Below are positions 1-8,478 of a stretch of 64,000 nt of DNA, in pieces (position 1 is the first letter of the stretch; every line of letters begins with the position of its first letter). The stretch is from Pedobacter cryoconitis (GTDB lineage: Bacteria > Bacteroidota > Bacteroidia > Sphingobacteriales > Sphingobacteriaceae), in the NCBI RefSeq assembly GCF_014207135.1, contig NZ_JACHCC010000010.1, positions 228,442-292,441 of the forward strand, read 5' to 3'. The position numbers were made by a program, and so were the translations under genes. The notes beneath the pieces are model-generated. The model did not search any database and was not told the origin of the DNA. It saw only the letters and a list, made by a program, of their open reading frames with translations.

Positions 1-548
1 AGGTCACCATTACCAGAATAATTCAACCCTTTGACATTGACTTTCATCGGGATGGAATTATCATTATAGATCAGGTTACTTTTAGTGATATATATCCCGT
101 CAATTTTTATGGCTGTAGAGCTGCTGCTATCCTGTGCCGTTTTTGGACCATTATTGCTTTTATAGACATTGTAGTTCGCATTTCCCTTTTCATCTACTTT
201 AATATTGATGTCGGCCTGATCCAGAAAAATCTGATCAATCTTCACTTGCTTGGAAAATATGGTGCTCAGGTTTAAACGGAATGACAATTCTTTAGCCTGG
301 ATCAGTGTTTCCTTCTCAAAGGGAGCAGAGCCTTTTAAGGTGAAGTTATTCAGACTGAGGGTTAGAGATGGGAAATGTTTGAAGAAAGACAGACTGGTAC
401 TTTCAAACTGAACTTTACCATTGATATTCTGGTTAATCCGGTCTTGTATTTCTTTAGAGATTGTACCCGGTATTAAATAGGGGACCAATAATACCAGAAG
501 TATGATGACGGCAATGCTTATGCCGGAAATTTTAAGAACTTTTTTCAT
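1..548 (-). CDS. AsmA family protein, N-terminal part (runs off the window)
   Basis: The reading frame opens at an ATG at 548 and stays open to the window edge, giving the first 182 residues or so of a longer protein. It begins MKKVLKISGISIAVIILL, a short basic start followed by one membrane anchor (about residues 6-28). A beta-rich stretch follows in which a short helix, KEIQDRINQNINGKVQF, leads into the motif SLSFFKHFPSLTLSLNNF. That layout is the AsmA/TamB-like N-terminus seen in Bacteroidota and also in the complete gene at 38805. Such proteins are anchored in the inner membrane and span the periplasm; roles in outer-membrane lipid transport are known for other members of the family. The substrate here is unknown. 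It is transcribed away from the TetR gene at 692. Confidence 0.85.
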   Translation of the reverse strand, partial: MKKVLKISGISIAVIILLVLLVPYLIPGTISKEIQDRINQNINGKVQFESTSLSFFKHFPSLTLSLNNFTLKGSAPFEKETLIQAKELSFRLNLSTIFSKQVKIDQIFLDQADINIKVDEKGNANYNVYKSNNGPKTAQDSSSSTAIKIDGIYITKSNLIYNDNSIPMKVNVKGLNYSGNGD

Positions 549-650
549 TGATGTGATGTAGACACTGCAAAGATATTAAACTGATCCTATAACTACCTAT
601 GAGGTTCTGTTTTTTATACTTATATAAATATTTTATAATTCAATCATAAA

Positions 651-668
651 TGAATGAATATTCACTTA
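651..668. promoter_or_regulatory. Putative TetR operator (18-bp imperfect palindrome)
   Basis: The sequence TGAATGAATATTCACTTA is an inverted repeat with 7 of 9 pairs matching around a perfect 10-bp core, TGAATATTCA (655-664). It touches the -7 element of the TetR gene 24 bp upstream of its ATG. TetR-family regulators commonly bind such sites in their own promoters, so autoregulation is inferred. Confidence 0.5.
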
Positions 669-674
669 TATTTG
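667..674 (+). promoter_or_regulatory. Bacteroidota -7 promoter element before the TetR gene
   Basis: TATATTTG matches the TAnnTTTG consensus of the Bacteroidota primary sigma factor. It lies 18 bp before the ATG at 692. No good -33 TTTG is visible, which suits a regulated promoter. Confidence 0.45.
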
Positions 675-691
675 ACCATCAATTTTAAATT

Positions 692-1282
692 ATGCGTGCA
701 AGAGATATAGATAAAGAAAACCTGGTTAAACAGAAAGCGATAGAAATTATCGGCAAGGGTGGTTTTGAGAGTTTTAGTGTAAATAAATTAGCTAAGGCCT
801 GTGGCATTTCCGTAGCTACAATCTATATATACTACAAGGATAAACATGATCTTCTTTCTCAGCTGGCAACTGAGCATGGGCATCTGATGGGGCAGTCAAT
901 GCTGCATAATTTTGATCCGGAAACCTCATTTGAGGTAGGTTTACGCCAGCAATGGGAAAACCGCTACCGGTATATGATTGATAACCCGACAATCAGTCTC
1001 TTTTACGAACAACTGAGAACTTCTCCTTATCAGGAACAATTCCTTGCTACGTTTAAGGCAGATGCTTATGAGCCTTTTACCAAATTCAGTGAGAATATAG
1101 TTGCACGTGGTGAGATCATGGCTATGCCTTTAGAAGTCTACTGGTCTGTCGCTTTTGCACCTTTATATGCTCTGGTTAAGTTTAACAATGAAGGAGAAAG
1201 TATAGGCGGTAAACCATTTAAAATGAATGATAAGATGTTATGGCAAGCTTTTGATTTAGTAGTAAAAGGTTTAAAAAAATGA
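692..1282 (+). CDS. TetR/AcrR family transcriptional regulator
   Basis: A 196-residue protein with the typical TetR architecture. The N-terminal helix-turn-helix lies at about residues 29-52 (FSVNKLAKACGISVATIYIYYKDK), followed by an all-helical ligand-binding part. These proteins are usually repressors released by a small ligand. A likely operator sits at 651-668 in its own promoter. It is followed after 24 bp by a small gene and then an MFS exporter in the same direction, so it probably controls this small export operon. The ligand cannot be deduced. Confidence 0.92.
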   Translation: MRARDIDKENLVKQKAIEIIGKGGFESFSVNKLAKACGISVATIYIYYKDKHDLLSQLATEHGHLMGQSMLHNFDPETSFEVGLRQQWENRYRYMIDNPTISLFYEQLRTSPYQEQFLATFKADAYEPFTKFSENIVARGEIMAMPLEVYWSVAFAPLYALVKFNNEGESIGGKPFKMNDKMLWQAFDLVVKGLKK

Positions 1283-1306
1283 ACTCAATAATTAAGAATT
1301 ACAGAA

Positions 1307-1531
1307 ATGGAAAATTTCGATCATATCCTTCTTTTCAAAACAGATATCAGATCTGAAGAGGATAAACAGGTTTTACAACCTGTACTGGACAAAAACAAAA
1401 ACATCGAACAATGGAATGTGGATCTCGATGATGAAGATTATGTTTTGAGAATTATCTCTTATAAACTCAGACATGAACAGGTCATCGAACTGGTCCAACA
1501 TCAGGGCTATATGTGCACTGAATTAAAATAA
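1307..1531 (+). CDS. Small conserved protein, possible HMA-like ferredoxin fold
   Basis: A 74-residue soluble protein with no signal peptide or membrane segment. The predicted beta-alpha-beta-beta-alpha-beta order (HILLFKTDI, then a helix, then NIEQWNVDLDD and YVLRIISYKL) resembles small ferredoxin-like domains of the heavy-metal-associated type. The CxxC metal site of that family is missing: the only Cys is at residue 70. It sits between the TetR gene and the MFS gene, with only 3 bp separating it from the latter, so it belongs to the same operon. Function unknown. Confidence 0.75.
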   Translation: MENFDHILLFKTDIRSEEDKQVLQPVLDKNKNIEQWNVDLDDEDYVLRIISYKLRHEQVIELVQHQGYMCTELK

Positions 1532-1534
1532 ATT

Positions 1535-2815
1535 ATGGAAACTCAAAAAATCGTCCCTTTTACCGGTTATCAGAAGATCGTAATCTTTATGATGGCCATG
1601 ACACAATTTACCGTTATACTTGATTTTATGGTGATGTCTCCACTGGGAGATATGCTGATCAAATCACTGAATATGAAACCATCCTCTTTTGGGATTGCAG
1701 TTTCAGCCTATGCATTCAGTGCAGGTATATCGGGTTTATTAACAGCGGGTTTTGCAGATCGCTTTGACCGTAAAAAATTGCTGTTATTCTTTTACACAGG
1801 TTTTATAGTAGGAACCTTTTTATGCAGTCTGGCTACTTCTTTCGAAGCTTTGGTCGCTGCACGTATTATTACCGGGCTTTTTGGTGGTGTGATCGGATCT
1901 ATTTCTATGGCCATTATTACTGACCTTTTTAGCTTGCAGCAAAGAGGCCGGGTAATGGGCTTTATACAAATGGGCTTTGGTGCGAGCCAGGTGCTGGGGA
2001 TCCCGATTGGTTTATATATTGCGAATCAATGGGGGTGGGAGTCTCCTTTTGTCATGGTTGCAGGTGTGGCTGTAATGATTGCGATTTTAATTGTTGCGGT
2101 CTTAAAACCGTTGAACAAACACCTGAGTTTGCAGCATGACCGTTCTGCATTTAAACATCTTTGGCATACAGTATCAAAACGTAACTACAGGGTTGGTTTT
2201 GCGGCCACAGCGGTACTCTCTATCGGTGGTTTTATGATGATGCCTTTCGGAAGTGTATTCGCCGTTAATAATTTGCATGTATCAGCTAAGGAATTACCTG
2301 TATTATTTATGATTTCGGGATTGAGCTCATTGGTGATTATGCCTTTAATCGGCAGGTTAAGTGACAAGATCAGTAAGTTCAGAATTTTCACTGTCGCTTC
2401 TGTCTGGACAATGATTATTTGTGTTGCCTACACGAATTTGTCCGTAACCCCATTCTGGATTGTCATTGGTCTTAACATATTAATGATGATCGGGGTGATG
2501 AGCCGGATGGTACCTTCTTCTGCTTTAACAAGTGCTATTCCTGAAATGGCAGACAGGGGTGCTTTTATGAGTATCAATGCATCCATGCAACAGATTGCCG
2601 GTGGGATAGCTGCTGCAATAGCAGGGATGATTGTTGTTCAGCAGACTAAATTCAGTCCGATAGAACATTACGACATTATTGGTTATGTGGTTGTAGCAGT
2701 TTCTCTGATCAGCATAGGTTTAATGTACAGGGTAGATCAGCTCGCCAAAAGTAAGGCTACAGCAACTCCCCAGGCTGTGGAAGAAAAGGAAGAATTAGTC
2801 ATATTAGAAATGTAA
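1535..2815 (+). CDS. MFS transporter (drug/sugar-efflux type)
   Basis: A 426-residue integral membrane protein with about 12 hydrophobic segments. The first helix carries an acidic residue (FTVILDFMVMSPLGD), as in proton-driven exporters, and the loop between helices 2 and 3 holds the MFS signature GFADRFDRKKLLL (about residues 72-84). The cytoplasmic tail is charged. It is the last gene of the TetR operon and ends at a strong hairpin (2832-2868). An efflux role is inferred from the TetR partner; the substrate is unknown. Confidence 0.9.
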   Translation: METQKIVPFTGYQKIVIFMMAMTQFTVILDFMVMSPLGDMLIKSLNMKPSSFGIAVSAYAFSAGISGLLTAGFADRFDRKKLLLFFYTGFIVGTFLCSLATSFEALVAARIITGLFGGVIGSISMAIITDLFSLQQRGRVMGFIQMGFGASQVLGIPIGLYIANQWGWESPFVMVAGVAVMIAILIVAVLKPLNKHLSLQHDRSAFKHLWHTVSKRNYRVGFAATAVLSIGGFMMMPFGSVFAVNNLHVSAKELPVLFMISGLSSLVIMPLIGRLSDKISKFRIFTVASVWTMIICVAYTNLSVTPFWIVIGLNILMMIGVMSRMVPSSALTSAIPEMADRGAFMSINASMQQIAGGIAAAIAGMIVVQQTKFSPIEHYDIIGYVVVAVSLISIGLMYRVDQLAKSKATATPQAVEEKEELVILEM

Positions 2816-2831
2816 TTAGCTATTCTTCTCC

Positions 2832-2868
2832 AAAAAGGGGGCTTATCGATAAGATAAGTCCCCCTTTT
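2832..2868. terminator. Bidirectional rho-independent terminator
   Basis: An A5-G5-CTTATC arm pairs with a GATAAG-T-C5-T4 arm across a 5-nt loop, with one bulged T. A-run and T-run flanks make it usable from both strands. It separates the convergent MFS gene and the DUF2723 gene. Confidence 0.85.
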
Positions 2869-2879
2869 CAATTTATGAT

Positions 2880-5800
2880 TTAACTTCTTATTCCGGACTC
2901 ATCGGCCATCTTGTGAAACAGACTTTTAATCAATTGGTTAAGTTCTTTCTGATGATAACCAGCTGTTATTTTATCTAAACCACTTAATACATATAAACTC
3001 AATCTGGTATTTTGTAAATAGGCCCGCTGAAATTCTGGTGTCAGGGTAGATACATAGTTATACTCCTGAGCCAGAAAATCTGAGGTTTCTTTAGTCAGGC
3101 GGTTAGCTTGTTCCAGGTGATTCAATGCATAGAGGTTTTGAATTGTATAAATTCTGTCCAGAGTATCTCTGACGGAATAATTTTTGAGTGGCAGGTCTCT
3201 TAAACTTTTCTGCATAATATGATTCGCCTGTGCTGGTTTCCCTTCCAGGAGTAGGTTACTGGCCAGTGTATTATTAAAGTTCCAGGTTGAATTAACGATT
3301 CTTCTCGATTCAGGATCAAGATATGATGCTTTTTTAAATCCGGAATAATCCATCTTATTCATGACATTGGTGTACATGACATCAGAATTTGTTTTCTCAG
3401 ATTTGTCCCTGGTATCATTTGCTGAAGTTTTAAAAGGCAGCAGACGATAGGCATATCCTTCCAGGTAAAGATACTGATCAAGACCTGCATAAGTATCTTC
3501 TGATACGGAGGTCGCAAAATAGACAGGACGCTCCCAGTTATTATGAACTAACAGGTCAAACAGCGCAAGATCACCTTTACTGGCGTAGGATTTATTAAAA
3601 TTCCATTCCATTGCCGGGGTTACATTTGCCTTTTGAGCCGGGGTGATGGTTTTTGTCTTAACCAGTTGCTCCGGATCTATAGTTAGTTTCAGCTTTTTGG
3701 TGGGTAGAAAGTTCATATATGAACCATCCGCCATTTGTACCATGTCATCTTTATTGTCAGAAGTCATGACGGTTAACAGATCTTTCAGTTCAACACTATC
3801 GGTCAGTCCATAATCAACATAGGGAAGATAATCTCTGACTCCTGCCTTATATTTTGCCTGGACCATGGTGATGGGTAAGGGAGCAGAATGATTCATCTTT
3901 TTCTTCAATTGATTAATAAAATCACTGTCGGGCAGAAACTGCATACAGATTACTCTTACATCAGTTCTGAACCCCTCAACCTCCTGCGCATACCACAAAG
4001 GGAAAGTATCATTATCAGCATTGGTGAAAAGTATAGCATTCGGGGCACAGGAGTTCAGGTAGTTTTTTGCCCAGTCAGCAGCAGTGTATTTATGTGAACG
4101 GTCATGATCATCCCATCCCTGTATGCCCATCAGTACCGGAACTGTGAGCAGACAGATCCCTGTAGCAATAATAAGGCTCAGCTTCTGATGCGCAACTTTA
4201 GCCAGGATTTCTTTCAGGGCAAGGACGCCGAAACCGATGCAGATTGCAAAGGCATAAAAGGAACCTACATAGGCATAATCTCTTTCACGGGGCTGTAAGG
4301 GATCCTGGTTGAGATAGAGAATGATAGCGAGTCCTGTGAAGAAAAACAGGGTCATCACCACTATGGCTGCCTGTCTGTTCCGGCGATATAACCAGATTAG
4401 TCCGGCTATTCCAAAAAGGAACGGGAAACAGTAATATACATTATGTGCTGCATTTGTGGTTATACTTAATGGCAGGTCAGACTGATTACCCAGACGTAAG
4501 GTATCCAGTGGTTTGATACCAGAAATCCAGTTGCCGTTTTCGACACCACCTTGTCCCTGAACATCATTTTGTCTGCCTGCAAAATTCCATAGGAAATAAC
4601 GCCAGTACATAAATCCAACTTGCCAGGAAGCAAAGAAATTAAGGTTCTGTAGAAATGTTGGGGTCTGTCCCGGGCTCATATTCAACCATTGCTGATAGAA
4701 CTGAGGATGACCGGTTTTCTGACTGTAAGTTCTCGGGAAAAAGAGGTTTTTATCATAAGTAGTTTGATAAGTTTTACCGGATACTTCGTATTGTGCCGCA
4801 CCTTTTCTATAGGTGTCTCCGGTTTCTTTGTTTTCAACAGTCTGGGCATCAAAAGTCTTTCCGTAAATTAATGGTGCAGCTTCGTAATTTATACGCCCCA
4901 AATAGTTATACAGGGAATAAGCATTGTCAGGGTTACTTAAGTTGATATTGGTTTTTGCGTCCGCTCTGATCAGGAGCATGAAATAAGAACTGAAACCGAA
5001 GAGAATAAATACCAGGCAAAGCAGGCCAAGGTTAAGATTGTACAGCTTGCGACGGATGGAATAGTTAATTGCCAGATAAATCCCCAGCGCAAAAAGGAGG
5101 ATAAAAGTGAGCCCGCCAGCACCAAAAGGAAGTCCGAAAGTATTTACGAACAGTAAATCAGATTCAAATGCAAACAATACAAAGTACTGAATCAGGATAA
5201 ACTGGACGATCCCAACGATGAGACAACCTATCAAAAAGGCTTTAATTGTTCCCAGAGTAGTGGCTTTCTTTGCTTTTTTAAAGTAATAAACCAATGTTAT
5301 TGCAGGAATGGTGAGTAAGCTGAGTAAATGAACACCGATGGAAAGCCCGACTATAAAAGCAATAAAAACAAGCCATCTGTTGTTCATCTCGCTTTCCCAT
5401 TTGAGAATAGCCCAGAATGCAACAGCGGTAAACAGGGCAGAGAGGGCATAAACTTCTGATTCTACTGCTGAAAACCAAAAAGTATCAGAAAAAGTGTAGG
5501 CCAGGGCACCAATAGCACCTGCAGCAATAATACTGAAGGTCCTGGTTTTAATTCTCTCTTTTCTATAGACCCTGGCTGCAAGGGCTGTGATCGTCCAGAA
5601 GAGAAACATAATTGTCGCAGCACTGGAAAGAACTGCGCTGAAATTGATCCAGTAGGCAATCTTAGTTTTATCACCCATGGCAAGTAGGCTGAATAATTTA
5701 CCAATCATTGAAAATAATGGAGCCCCTGGCTGGTGACCAACCTGTAGTTTATTAGCAATAGAAATGAACTCTCCGCAATCGTAAAAACTTGCCGTAGGTT

Positions 5801-6083
5801 CCATGGTAAGCCAATAGGTCAACAACGCAATACCAAACAGTATAAAGCCAGTGAAGGTATTGATACGGTGATAGGCCCTTTTTTCTTCCGGTGTATTGAT
5901 CATATCAGCAAACTCTGTATCGATCATTTGTTTAACTTCTGCCATATTGAATTTAGCAGATGCCGGTTTTTGTTCCATTGAAGTAATCAGGTGATCATAT
6001 AGCTCGTCAAATGTATTCTCGGTAAGAGACAGACCTAAAAGATGCTGACGTACTTCGAGCTGTTGCTGTGCGGTTAACTTCAT
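2880..6083 (-). CDS. DUF2723 (TMEM260-like) membrane protein with a PadR-linked N-terminal prefix domain
   Basis: A 1067-residue protein. Residues 1-70 are soluble and helical (LTAQQQLEVRQHLLGLSL, then FDELYDHLITSMEQ), resembling the prefix domain found on membrane proteins encoded behind PadR regulators. From about residue 74 a multi-spanning region carries the DUF2723/GT117 features, including FYDCGEFISIANKLQVGHQPG (about 100-120), with the acidic residue in the first extracytoplasmic loop typical of GT-C enzymes. The C-terminal third (about 600-1067) is mostly soluble and probably periplasmic. Mammalian TMEM260 is a protein O-mannosyltransferase; bacterial members are uncharacterised. The start codon overlaps the PadR stop by 4 bp (ATGA), so the two are translationally coupled. 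Glycosyltransfer is an inference from the family. Confidence 0.85.
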   Translation of the reverse strand: MKLTAQQQLEVRQHLLGLSLTENTFDELYDHLITSMEQKPASAKFNMAEVKQMIDTEFADMINTPEEKRAYHRINTFTGFILFGIALLTYWLTMEPTASFYDCGEFISIANKLQVGHQPGAPLFSMIGKLFSLLAMGDKTKIAYWINFSAVLSSAATIMFLFWTITALAARVYRKERIKTRTFSIIAAGAIGALAYTFSDTFWFSAVESEVYALSALFTAVAFWAILKWESEMNNRWLVFIAFIVGLSIGVHLLSLLTIPAITLVYYFKKAKKATTLGTIKAFLIGCLIVGIVQFILIQYFVLFAFESDLLFVNTFGLPFGAGGLTFILLFALGIYLAINYSIRRKLYNLNLGLLCLVFILFGFSSYFMLLIRADAKTNINLSNPDNAYSLYNYLGRINYEAAPLIYGKTFDAQTVENKETGDTYRKGAAQYEVSGKTYQTTYDKNLFFPRTYSQKTGHPQFYQQWLNMSPGQTPTFLQNLNFFASWQVGFMYWRYFLWNFAGRQNDVQGQGGVENGNWISGIKPLDTLRLGNQSDLPLSITTNAAHNVYYCFPFLFGIAGLIWLYRRNRQAAIVVMTLFFFTGLAIILYLNQDPLQPRERDYAYVGSFYAFAICIGFGVLALKEILAKVAHQKLSLIIATGICLLTVPVLMGIQGWDDHDRSHKYTAADWAKNYLNSCAPNAILFTNADNDTFPLWYAQEVEGFRTDVRVICMQFLPDSDFINQLKKKMNHSAPLPITMVQAKYKAGVRDYLPYVDYGLTDSVELKDLLTVMTSDNKDDMVQMADGSYMNFLPTKKLKLTIDPEQLVKTKTITPAQKANVTPAMEWNFNKSYASKGDLALFDLLVHNNWERPVYFATSVSEDTYAGLDQYLYLEGYAYRLLPFKTSANDTRDKSEKTNSDVMYTNVMNKMDYSGFKKASYLDPESRRIVNSTWNFNNTLASNLLLEGKPAQANHIMQKSLRDLPLKNYSVRDTLDRIYTIQNLYALNHLEQANRLTKETSDFLAQEYNYVSTLTPEFQRAYLQNTRLSLYVLSGLDKITAGYHQKELNQLIKSLFHKMADESGIRS

Positions 6084-6421
6084 GACAACTTCGGTTTGAT
6101 GTTAAGCAGTAATTGTAAGTTTCCGATAAAACTCTGGGCTTCCTGTAATTTATTTTCTACTTCTTTCTGACCTTCTTTAGTGAGCGCATAATATTTACGA
6201 ACCCGGTTATCCACTAATTCGGTACTGGTACTTAACATACCATCAGCTTCCATTTTATGAAGAGAGGGATACATGGCACCTTCTGTAAGTTTAATGTCTC
6301 CATTAGTGATTTCTTTCACTTTTTGTGTGATCTCGTAACCATACATCTTCTCATTTTCCTGAAGAAGTTTCAAAATGATAGTTTGCAGGCTGCCCTTTAA
6401 CATTCCGTTTGTTGTACTCAT
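6080..6421 (-). CDS. PadR family transcriptional regulator
   Basis: A 113-residue winged-helix protein starting MSTTNGMLKGSLQTIILKLL and containing KMYGYEITQKV and TEGAMYPSLHKMEADGML, both hallmarks of the PadR DNA-binding domain. A start 30 bp further upstream (6451) is possible in frame but lies beyond the -7 element TATATTTG at 6426-6433, so the ATG at 6421 is preferred. An AT-rich inverted repeat at 6430-6448 is a candidate self-operator. Its stop overlaps the start of the DUF2723 gene, so the two probably act as one regulatory unit. Confidence 0.9.
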   Translation of the reverse strand: MSTTNGMLKGSLQTIILKLLQENEKMYGYEITQKVKEITNGDIKLTEGAMYPSLHKMEADGMLSTSTELVDNRVRKYYALTKEGQKEVENKLQEAQSFIGNLQLLLNIKPKLS

Positions 6422-6425
6422 AATA

Positions 6426-6433
6426 CAAATATA
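6426..6433 (-). promoter_or_regulatory. -7 promoter element of the padR operon
   Basis: On the minus strand the element reads TATATTTG and ends only 4 nt before the ATG at 6421. A transcript starting at the usual distance would be leaderless or nearly so. Confidence 0.45.
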
Positions 6434-6448
6434 TAATTTTCTTATATA
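6430..6448. promoter_or_regulatory. Putative PadR operator
   Basis: TATATAA (6430-6436) and TTATATA (6442-6448) form a perfect 7-bp inverted repeat around a 5-nt spacer and overlap the padR promoter. PadR proteins typically bind AT-rich dyads in their own promoter. Confidence 0.4.
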
Positions 6449-6551
6449 CATAGGAAAATTATGTATGTTGATTTTTGGCCTTTTAATTTGAGAATATGGA
6501 GGAAGTGGGCAAATTTCCCGGAAATTGCGAATCTTCCGGGAGATTGAAACA

Positions 6552-7010
6552 CTAACGTACTTTAGTATATATTTCTACAATTTCCTGATTGACTTTTAGG
6601 CTGTCAATTTTTTCTATTCCTTTCTGGGTTAAAGTATCATTCTTTAGTGTCAGGGTAAATTTGAAACTTTTGTTCTCCCAGTCCCTGTAGTTGCAATAAT
6701 CTAAATGTTCTTCATAATCAGTGCCATTAAGGGTATAAGTTCCTGCACCTGAGTCATAAACCGGAGCTGTTACTTTTCCATGTGCTGTATCGTGTTTGAA
6801 AAAAGCAAAATGACTCCCGTTAAAGATTTTGATCATCTCTTGTCCTTTTACCGGATAGGTAGCCTCTACTTTTTTGCCGATAGTCACCTTACTGGATACC
6901 AGTTTCCATGTACCGGTAAGGGGCGGCGGTAAATGATGCTCATCTACAGGTTTACTCTGGCAGGCGGCCAGGCAGCTTAGCCCGGCAAGGCATAATAGTT
7001 TAAATTTCAT
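6552..7010 (-). CDS. Secreted lipoprotein, lipocalin-like
   Basis: A 152-residue protein with a lipoprotein signal peptide; the lipobox LAAC places the lipidated Cys at residue 17. The mature part opens with LTGTWKLVSSKV, a phrase typical of lipocalin-like or DUF4488-type small beta-barrels of Bacteroidota, followed by alternating beta strands (HFAFFKHD, AGTYTLNGTDYEEHL, FKFTLTLKNDTLTQKG). It is monocistronic, about 130 bp upstream of padR on the same strand. No ligand can be suggested. Confidence 0.75.
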   Translation of the reverse strand: MKFKLLCLAGLSCLAACQSKPVDEHHLPPPLTGTWKLVSSKVTIGKKVEATYPVKGQEMIKIFNGSHFAFFKHDTAHGKVTAPVYDSGAGTYTLNGTDYEEHLDYCNYRDWENKSFKFTLTLKNDTLTQKGIEKIDSLKVNQEIVEIYTKVR

Positions 7011-7206
7011 TTAAGGTTAATTTTTTTGTAAGAGTTGGTTCGTTATTTAAGTTAAACACAATCTAGCAAAATAAATTATATAATAAGAGGTGAAATTTAG
7101 TGTTGCGAATCGTATCTTTTATACTGCAATCTGGATTATTGCGTAGTTCTACGCTTGTTATTCCAGTGTCTTTAAAAGATTTTTAAGGTATCAAGGCAGG
7201 AAAATT

Positions 7207-8478
7207 ATGATAAGAAAATTAACGCTCATCGAAGGAACAATGTATGCAGGAGGAGATACAGCAGTAAATGCTGTTGTAAATGCTAAAATATGTGGTGTAA
7301 TCCATGAAAAGAGTCTGCATGCAGCTCTTGCTAAAATACAATTAAGACATCCTTTGTTAAATGTTAATATTCAGGAAGATGTGTCCGGAATTCCATATTT
7401 CGTAACACTGGATAATATCCCTGAGATACCTGTGCGTATTTGTGAAAGGTATACTGATGCAGACTGGCAAGAAGAAATGACAAGGGAGTGCCTGACTCCA
7501 TTTGATGTGCTGGAGGGCCCGCTGATGAGAATGGTCTGGTTGAAATCGCAGACAGTCTCAGACCTGATCCTGTCTTGTCACCATTGTATATGTGATGGGA
7601 AGGCGGTATTAAATCTACTGGAAGAAATTTTATATTTGCTGGATCAGCCCGAAATGGAGATGGACACTTATGAATCATTTTCTTCTTTAGCTGATTTTAT
7701 CCCTGACAGGGATAGAAATAGCCGGATCAACAAACTGCTGATCCTTTTGACTGGTAGGATGGTCAGACTGGCTTTGTTAATCGGATCATCGAGAAAAGCA
7801 ATTCAAAGAGAGAATCCCTATCTGATCCACTGGAGATTAGATAAGCAAGAGTCTGCTTCAATATTATTCAAATGTAAGACCGATGGGATTTCTATGAATG
7901 CTGCATTGGGAGTCGTTTTTCTAAAGGCATTTGCTCACGTAGAAACGATCAGGTCTTATACCAAACTCTTTTGTGCAGTGGATATGCGGAAATTTATTCC
8001 GACAATCAAGGATAATATGTTATTCGCTTTTCCTGTAACAATAGGATTAGGGCTGAAGGCTAAGAAAGGGACTGGCCTTTGGGAGATGGCCAGGTTATTC
8101 AGGAATGAATTATTAACCAAAATTGGTAAGATTGATGTCTACAGACAATTTATGATCAGTGAGAGTCTTTTGCCTTTACTCCCAAAAATCATCAAATATG
8201 CCAAAACAGATAAAGGTGCACATGATTTTACCTTTTCCAATATGGGGAATCTGGCGATAAAAGAAAATTACGGGACGTTTGTACTGGACAGGTTATATTC
8301 TCCTATAACCATATTTCCATTTGGCAACCCATCTACTTTATCTACGTCAACCTTTCGGGGGCAGATTGATTTTATGTTTACCTCAGATGAACATTTTCTG
8401 AAAAAAAGTGATGCACTTCAGCTGAAAGCAAAAGCAATGGAGTTATTGTTTGAAGCTACCGGGCATGAAGTCGTTTAA
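7207..8478 (+). CDS. Stand-alone condensation-domain acyltransferase
   Basis: A 423-residue soluble protein of the chloramphenicol acetyltransferase/condensation fold. The catalytic HHxxxDG motif is intact as HHCICDG (residues 125-131), and DFTFSNMGNL near residue 345 matches the DFG-like latch region. Related stand-alone members include alcohol acetyltransferases and the mycobacterial PapA proteins, which acylate lipids or polyketides. There is no carrier protein, adenylation domain or other biosynthetic gene beside it, so donor and acceptor are unknown. Its stop overlaps the convergent LacI gene by 4 bp. Confidence 0.8.
   Translation: MIRKLTLIEGTMYAGGDTAVNAVVNAKICGVIHEKSLHAALAKIQLRHPLLNVNIQEDVSGIPYFVTLDNIPEIPVRICERYTDADWQEEMTRECLTPFDVLEGPLMRMVWLKSQTVSDLILSCHHCICDGKAVLNLLEEILYLLDQPEMEMDTYESFSSLADFIPDRDRNSRINKLLILLTGRMVRLALLIGSSRKAIQRENPYLIHWRLDKQESASILFKCKTDGISMNAALGVVFLKAFAHVETIRSYTKLFCAVDMRKFIPTIKDNMLFAFPVTIGLGLKAKKGTGLWEMARLFRNELLTKIGKIDVYRQFMISESLLPLLPKIIKYAKTDKGAHDFTFSNMGNLAIKENYGTFVLDRLYSPITIFPFGNPSTLSTSTFRGQIDFMFTSDEHFLKKSDALQLKAKAMELLFEATGHEVV

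Noticed and set aside
6422..6451. Upstream start for PadR (ten extra residues)
   Set aside because: The extension lies across the -7 element and operator-like dyad and has no resemblance to PadR N-termini.
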